From: Pseudarthrobacter oxydans
Lineage (GTDB): Bacteria; Actinomycetota; Actinomycetes; Actinomycetales; Micrococcaceae
Assembly: GCF_030812335.1 (NCBI RefSeq)
Contig: NZ_JAUSSN010000003.1
Location: 186,001 to 250,000, forward strand
DNA: 64,000 bases
Direction of reading: 5' to 3'
Shown here: in pieces, positions 59,436 to 64,000 of the stretch
How positions within the stretch are numbered: position 1 is the stretch's first letter
Layout: the number at the start of each line of letters is the position of its first letter
Notes under the pieces: generated by a model
Databases searched by the model: none
The model's input: only the letters and a program-made list of their open reading frames with translations
What the model was told of the DNA's origin: nothing
Translations under genes and position numbers: made by a program

Positions 59436-60011
59436 CTACGGCCTGCCACCGTCGCCACCGGCAACGTCGCTGCAGGGCTCCCGGGCGCCGCGGTATCCGG
59501 CGTCGAGGTCGAGCCGGTCGATGATTTCCTGCGCTTCGTCCGCAGGTGCCGAACTGACGCTGAGCGTGATGAAGTTTTCGTCCCCGGTGGGGGCCTCGAG
59601 CGCCTCGAACTGGGACTCAAGCAGGGACGGGGGCATAAAGTGCCCGTGCCGGGATGCCAGCCGGTCCGAGATCCGGTCCCTGCTCCCGTCGAGGAAGACG
59701 AAGACCACACCGTCACCGCGCAGGACATCCCGGTAGCGCTTCTTGAGCGCCGAGCAGGTGATGACGCCGGGGATGCCGGAGTCTGTGTGCTGCCGGATCC
59801 AGCCGGCGATGCTTTCCAGCCAGGGCTGGCGGTCCGCGTCGGTCAGGGGCTGCCCGGCCTGCATTTTCGCCACGTTCGACGCGGGGTGCAGGTCATCGCC
59901 TTCAGCGAAGTCCCAGCCCAGCCGGCCGGCCAGGAGGCCCGCCACGGTTGACTTTCCCGATCCGGAGACGCCCATGATCACAAGCACGGGGTGTTGCGCA
60001 GTCTTCGCCAT
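59436..60011 (-). CDS. gntK: Gluconokinase
   Basis: A 191-residue kinase phosphorylating gluconate to 6-phosphogluconate, feeding the pentose phosphate or Entner-Doudoroff route. The P-loop GVSGSGKST (14-22), the EGDDLHPASNVAKM substrate segment (about 37-50) and the DRLASRHGHFMPPSLLESQ lid region are complete. It is a single gene; its 5' region (60012-60083) is unusually A/T-rich for this genome (ATTTATTTG), suggesting a promoter. No gluconate transporter or GntR regulator is nearby. Confidence 0.95.
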   Translation of the reverse strand: MAKTAQHPVLVIMGVSGSGKSTVAGLLAGRLGWDFAEGDDLHPASNVAKMQAGQPLTDADRQPWLESIAGWIRQHTDSGIPGVITCSALKKRYRDVLRGDGVVFVFLDGSRDRISDRLASRHGHFMPPSLLESQFEALEAPTGDENFITLSVSSAPADEAQEIIDRLDLDAGYRGAREPCSDVAGGDGGRP

Positions 60012-60083
60012 TAAAGCCTGTCTTCCTCAAATAAATATGATTTAAACTCCAGCTTATGGGAGAGGGCGGCCCGGGGGCAAGGG

Positions 60084-60863
60084 CTAGAACCCGGCGATGG
60101 TCCCGGCCCCGTTGACCGTGACGACGTGGAACGCCTCCGCGCTGCGCCCGGCCGGGAGGCTGCCCCGTTCCGCGGTCCGGAGCATCAGCCCGCGGACTGT
60201 GCGGTCCATGGCCTCGATGTCCGGGTGCTGGCTGACGTGGATATGGATCGCGGCGAGCTTGGCCGCGACGTGTTCGGTGACGTCGACGACGTGGTTTTCG
60301 CGTTCCTCCGGCCCGGCGTAGAGCCACAGCCACGGCAGTTTGTACGCGTCCAGCCCCGCCTCGGCCAGCTCGGGATAAGCGAACGGATTCTCCAGCGCCG
60401 GATACACCGCCCGGGTCACCGCCTCCCCCACCGCCAGATGGTCGGGGTGGCTCTTCTGGATCCGGTTCCAGTTCCGTTCCGGGTGCATCGAGAGCACGAC
60501 GTCGGGGCGCAGCTGACGGATCAGCCGCACCACCTCCCGGATCACGGCGTGCGAGGGCTCAAGGTAGCCGTCGCGCTCGTGCAGGTAGTGGATGTCGGTC
60601 ACTCCGACGAGCGCGGCGGCACGTTGCTGTTCCTCGTTCCGCAGCCGGACGATTTCTTCCCGTTGCGCCGGATCAAAACCGCCGGCGTCCCCGTCGGTCA
60701 TGATGCAGTAGCTGACCTGCACCCCTGCAGCGGTCCAGGCCGCGACCGTGCCCGCGGCGCCGAAGTCGATGTCGTCCGGGTGCGCGGCGAAACAAAGCAC
60801 CCGCTCGATCCGGTGGTGTTCCGGATCGAACGGGCTGCGTGCCTGTGCGGCGAAGGTGTTCAA
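60084..60863 (-). CDS. PIG-L/LmbE-family deacetylase
   Basis: A 259-residue zinc-dependent deacetylase of the PIG-L family (MshB, BshB, LmbE types) that removes acetyl from GlcNAc-containing small molecules. The zinc and catalytic residues AHPDDID and HPDHLAVG are clear, with TDGDAGG between. The TTG start at 60863 has AAGGG eight bases upstream. The gene begins four bases after the etfA stop and is the last gene of the etfB-etfA operon. A role in mycothiol metabolism is possible; detoxification or another GlcNAc-conjugate are alternatives. Confidence 0.88.
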   Translation of the reverse strand: MNTFAAQARSPFDPEHHRIERVLCFAAHPDDIDFGAAGTVAAWTAAGVQVSYCIMTDGDAGGFDPAQREEIVRLRNEEQQRAAALVGVTDIHYLHERDGYLEPSHAVIREVVRLIRQLRPDVVLSMHPERNWNRIQKSHPDHLAVGEAVTRAVYPALENPFAYPELAEAGLDAYKLPWLWLYAGPEERENHVVDVTEHVAAKLAAIHIHVSQHPDIEAMDRTVRGLMLRTAERGSLPAGRSAEAFHVVTVNGAGTIAGF

Positions 60864-60867
60864 GGAA

Positions 60868-61821
60868 TCAGCCCTTGCGTTTCTTGATTTCTGCGGTTGC
60901 CTGCGGCAGGACCTGGAAGAGGTCCCCGATGATGCCGAAGTCGGCGATCTCGAAGACGGGCGACTCGGCATCCTTGTTCACGGCCACAATCACCTTGGCG
61001 GTCTGCATGCCGGCCTTCTGCTGCACGGCCCCGGAGATGCCCGCCGAGATGTACAGCTGGGGGGACACGGTCTTGCCGGTCTGGCCGATCTGCGCGTCGT
61101 GGCCGATCCAGCCGGCGTCCGTTGCGGCGCGGGAGGCGCCGATGGCGGCACCGAGGGCATCGGCCAGCTCTTCCACCGGGCCGAAGTTCCCGTCGACGCC
61201 GCGGCCGCCGGCCACCACAATCCGCGCCTCTGCGAGGTCCGGGCGGCCGCTGGCGGCCTTCTCGTTGCGGGCCGTGATCCGGGCCGAGGCCGCGGTGGCG
61301 GTCTCCGGCACCTCGACGGTGATGGTTCCCGGCGCGGTGCCGGTGACGGCGGGTTCGGGGGTGATGCTGTTGGCTTTGACGGTCAGGACCGCGACCGGCG
61401 TCGTCGCCTTCGCCGTGGTGGTCCAGGAGCCGGCCAGCACTGACTTGTGCGCGGTTCCGTCCGGGTCCACGGCGACGACGTCGGTGATAACGCCGGCACC
61501 GAGCTTGATGCCCAGTCTCGCCGCGATTTCCCTGGCCTCCGCGGAATTCTCGGTCAGCACGACGGTGGCATGGGCGGTCAGCACCGCGGCGGCCAGGTAG
61601 GAGGCCTTCGGGCCGACGAGGTAGTCATCGAGGTCCGCCGCGGAGGGCCGGTACAGCGTCTGGGCGCCGTAGGCCCCCAGCGTCGCCGCGACGTCGTCGT
61701 GCAGCTCGCCGTTGAAGGCGACTGCCGGCTCGCCCAGGGACCGGGCAATGGTGAGCAGCTCCAGGCTGGCCTTCTTCAGGGCCGGGCCGGGGTTGTCAAT
61801 GAATACAAGCACTTTTGCCAT
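60868..61821 (-). CDS. etfA: Electron transfer flavoprotein alpha subunit
   Basis: A 317-residue EtfA. It accepts electrons from acyl-CoA dehydrogenases and similar flavoenzymes and passes them to the respiratory chain. The C-terminal FAD domain has GGRGVDGNFG, GASRAATDAGWIGHDAQIGQTG, SPQLYISAGISGAVQQKAGM and AVNKDAESPVFEIADFGIIGDL, all complete. It follows etfB by 14 bases. The downstream partner, a ferredoxin-type ETF dehydrogenase, is not in the window. Confidence 0.97.
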   Translation of the reverse strand: MAKVLVFIDNPGPALKKASLELLTIARSLGEPAVAFNGELHDDVAATLGAYGAQTLYRPSAADLDDYLVGPKASYLAAAVLTAHATVVLTENSAEAREIAARLGIKLGAGVITDVVAVDPDGTAHKSVLAGSWTTTAKATTPVAVLTVKANSITPEPAVTGTAPGTITVEVPETATAASARITARNEKAASGRPDLAEARIVVAGGRGVDGNFGPVEELADALGAAIGASRAATDAGWIGHDAQIGQTGKTVSPQLYISAGISGAVQQKAGMQTAKVIVAVNKDAESPVFEIADFGIIGDLFQVLPQATAEIKKRKG

Positions 61822-61835
61822 GTCTGGGAATCCCC

Positions 61836-62636
61836 TTAGAGCAGCTTCTGGGCGGCCAGGAACTCGACCAGCTTGATGCCGGCGTCGCCCTCGTCGGTGA
61901 TGATGGTGCCGGCGGTGCGCGCCGGGCGGACCTCGGCGGATTCGACGGTGGTCCAGGATCCGGACCGTCCGACCTGCGCGGGGTCAACGCCGATGTCCGC
62001 AAGGCTCAGCGTGGTGATGGTCTTCTTCTTCGCCGCCATGATGCCCTTGAAGTTCGGGTAACGCGGGTCGTTGACCTGGTCCGTGACCGAGACAAGGGCG
62101 GGCAGGGTGGCCTCGACCGTGTCCGCGTGCGAGTCACCGTCGCGGCGGGCGGTGAGCTTGCCGCCGTCGAGCTCCAGCGAGGACGCAAAGGTGACCTGCG
62201 GAAGGTCGAGGCGCTCCGCGAGCTGGGCCGGGACCAGGGACGTTTCGCCGTCGGTGGAGGCCATGCCGGTGATGACGAGGTCTGCGGGCGTGTCCGTACC
62301 GAGGTGGCGGATGGCGGCGGCCAGTGCCAGCGAGGTGGCCGCGGCGTCGGACCCGGCCAGCGCCTCGTCGCTGAGGTGGACGCCCTCGGTGGCGCCGATC
62401 TGCAGGGACTTCTTCACCGCGTTGACCGCACCGGCGGGACCCATGCTCAGGGCAATGACCTTGTTGCCGGCCGCTTCCCCGCCGCGGGCCTCGATCAGCT
62501 GGAGCGCGGCTTCGAGGGCGTACTCATCCAGTTCGGACAGGATGCTCTCGGAGCGGTCCGTCGTGTTGCCCTCGCCGGTGAGGTGTCGGTCGAACTGGGC
62601 ATCAGGGACGTGCTTGACCAGCACGATGATCTTCAA
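61836..62636 (-). CDS. etfB: Electron transfer flavoprotein beta subunit
   Basis: A 266-residue EtfB with the family opening KIIVLVKHVPDAQFD, the ALEAALQLIEARGGE helix and the LVITGMASTDGETSLVPAQLAERLDLP motif. It pairs with EtfA and binds AMP. The TTG at 62636, with GGAAGA four bases before it, is preferred since the family protein begins MKIIVLVKHV; a GTG at 62648 would add four residues. First gene of the etf operon. Confidence 0.95.
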   Translation of the reverse strand: MKIIVLVKHVPDAQFDRHLTGEGNTTDRSESILSELDEYALEAALQLIEARGGEAAGNKVIALSMGPAGAVNAVKKSLQIGATEGVHLSDEALAGSDAAATSLALAAAIRHLGTDTPADLVITGMASTDGETSLVPAQLAERLDLPQVTFASSLELDGGKLTARRDGDSHADTVEATLPALVSVTDQVNDPRYPNFKGIMAAKKKTITTLSLADIGVDPAQVGRSGSWTTVESAEVRPARTAGTIITDEGDAGIKLVEFLAAQKLL

Positions 62637-62817
62637 TGTCTCTTCCACTGTGTTTACAGCAGCCTTCCATGCGGGTGGACAGCCAGCCGGGTGGGGTCGT
62701 GGCCACGGAACGCCCGGGGTGCCGGGTTGATCCTAGCTAACCACATCGGGGAGCACGGGCACGGCTTGGGTTAAGGCCTGTGTCAGGGCCGCGCTGTGCG
62801 GGCAGGTGCGCGGCACG

Positions 62818-62859
62818 CCGCAGGCCGGGCGGCACCTGGTGGTGCCGCCCGGCCTGCGG
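62818..62859. terminator. Terminator after the HtrA-like protease gene
   Basis: A perfect 19-bp stem (CCGCAGGCCGGGCGGCACC) with a TGGT loop, 22 bases after the protease stop on the minus strand. It also separates the protease from the etf promoter region. Confidence 0.85.
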
Positions 62860-62881
62860 GTGGTAACGCTGTGCTCTGCTC

Positions 62882-64000
62882 CTATTGCTCGGCGGCTGCG
62901 CCGAGGGTCACGTCCAGCTGCTGTTCCTTGCCGTCGCGGAGGACGGTGACCTTGACCGAGGCCCCGGCGGGCTGCTCGCGCACGGCGGCGGTCAGCTGGT
63001 TCGGGTCGCTGATCGCGAGGTCCTGGAACTTCGTCACGACGTCGCCGACCTTGACACCGGCCTTGTCCGCGGCGGAGCCGGGCTCCACCGTGGCGACCTC
63101 GGCCCCGATGGAGAAACCGGAGGCCGAGGAACTCGCGGTCTTCTGCTTCACGCTCACGCCGAACTGGCCGTGGGTTGCCTTGCCCGTGCTGATGATCTCC
63201 TGGGCGACACGCTTGGCGTGGTTGATCGGGATGCTGAAGCCAACGCCGATGTTGCCGCTGCTGGCGGAGTCGCCACCGGCGGAGGCGATCGCGACGTTCA
63301 CGCCGATGATCTCACCCTTGGTGTTGACCAGGGCACCGCCGGAGTTGCCCGGGTTGATGGCGGCATCGGTCTGGATCACGTTGATCGAGATGCTTCCCTG
63401 GTTGGCGGTGCTCTGGCCCTGTCCGCCGTCCGGCGGGGCGAACTGGAAGCCCTGGTCGCCGCCCTGGGAGTCGTCGGCGCCTTCCTTGGGCGCGGCCGAG
63501 GAGGCAACACTGATGGTGCGGTTCAGGGTCGAGACGATGCCGTCGGTCACGGTTCCCGTGAGGCCGAGGGGCGATCCGATCGCGACGGCGGTATCGCCGA
63601 CGTTCAGCTTGCCGGAGTCGCCCAGGACTGCCGGGACCAGCCCGGAGCCGTTCTGGATCTTCACCACGGCGAGGTCGGACAGCGGATCCGTGCCGACGAT
63701 CTCGGCGCTGTAGACCCTGCCGTCGCTCATCCGGACTTCGATCGCGGCGTTCGCCGCCGTGCCGTCGAGGGTGACGACGTGGGTGTTGGTGAGGACATGG
63801 CCCTCGCCGTCCAGGATGATGCCGGAGCCCGTGCCGCCCTCGCTGCCGCTGGAGGCCTTGATGGTCACGACACTGGGGGTCGCCTTTACGGCGGCCGCGG
63901 TGATGGCGTTCACGTCTTCGCGGTTGTTCACGATGACAGGGCCGGCCTGGCTGCTGCTGCCGGACCCCGTGGACATGACGGCCGGGTCCTCCAGCAGCTG
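62882..64000 (-). CDS. HtrA/DegP-like serine protease with PDZ domain, 5' end outside the window
   Basis: The frame is open to the last base of the window, so the N-terminus (probably a cytoplasmic tail and membrane anchor) lies beyond it. The trypsin-like domain has the complete triad: H in TNTHVV (near 63778), D in SDLAVVKI (near 63670) and S in GNSGGAL (near 63342). A single PDZ domain closes the protein (from about 63150; GAEVATVEPGSAADKAGVKVGD). It is a membrane-anchored protease for envelope quality control, as with mycobacterial PepD/HtrA. The ATG at 63976 is internal rather than the true start. Confidence 0.92.
   Translation of the reverse strand, partial: QLLEDPAVMSTGSGSSSQAGPVIVNNREDVNAITAAAVKATPSVVTIKASSGSEGGTGSGIILDGEGHVLTNTHVVTLDGTAANAAIEVRMSDGRVYSAEIVGTDPLSDLAVVKIQNGSGLVPAVLGDSGKLNVGDTAVAIGSPLGLTGTVTDGIVSTLNRTISVASSAAPKEGADDSQGGDQGFQFAPPDGGQGQSTANQGSISINVIQTDAAINPGNSGGALVNTKGEIIGVNVAIASAGGDSASSGNIGVGFSIPINHAKRVAQEIISTGKATHGQFGVSVKQKTASSSASGFSIGAEVATVEPGSAADKAGVKVGDVVTKFQDLAISDPNQLTAAVREQPAGASVKVTVLRDGKEQQLDVTLGAAAEQ

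Overview
This is a high-GC chromosomal window from an actinobacterium, most likely the Micrococcaceae (Arthrobacter/Pseudarthrobacter type). The evidence is a WhiB1-type regulator, the mtrA-mtrB-lpqB-comF-hpf-secA block shared with mycobacteria, a BldC-like regulator, an Rv3235-family protein, a SigK/RskA pair, a 180-kDa-class NAD-glutamate dehydrogenase, and frequent GTG/TTG starts. Genus assignment is inference. I saw no rRNA or tRNA gene, insertion sequence, prophage or CRISPR array. Nearly all genes look intact; the first and last are cut by the window edges.

Layout. (1) 1-7367: surface-polysaccharide genes: a flippase C-terminus, four GT2 glycosyltransferases, a DUF2304 protein, RfbA and a large DUF6541-like membrane protein. 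(2) 12227-7422, minus strand: a compact galactan operon glf-glfT2-wzm-wzt. (3) 12415-25975: an FHA/FtsK ATPase resembling the type VII secretion motor EssC, whiB, a PdtaS-like kinase, NAD-glutamate dehydrogenase, and a CpaE-like/SAF pair. (4) 26124-28563: a BldC-like regulator, a conserved unknown, a LysM protein and an Rv3235 homologue. (5) 28726-39374, minus strand: secA, an AlkX/YcaQ-type glycosylase, hpf, comF, lpqB, mtrB, mtrA. (6) 39617-47715: a DUF4166 protein, a MetE-like protein, chorismate mutase and a peptide ABC importer. (7) 48086-54247: mnmA and a cysteine desulfurase split by a FAD reductase, then a DMT exporter, a cysteine-rich regulator and DoxX. (8) 54259-64000: a lipoprotein, a lipid kinase, a J-domain protein, TrmL, SigK-RskA, gluconokinase, a PIG-L deacetylase, EtfBA and an HtrA protease.

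The most informative signals are non-coding. Four copies of ATCAAAC plus a truncated fifth lie at 10-bp phase in front of the LysM gene, beside a BldC homologue whose family binds direct repeats. A TTCTAAA/TTTAGAA inverted repeat is shared by the FAD reductase and doxX promoters, with a half site at the promoter of a SufR-like cysteine-rich regulator, suggesting a small redox/Fe-S regulon. Three 29-bp tandem repeats carrying GTCACAGCC lie in front of mtrA and look like MtrA boxes. CRP-like palindromes precede whiB and the peptide importer, and a SigK-type promoter precedes sigK. Many starts were moved inward from the longest open frame using ribosome binding sites and family N-termini.
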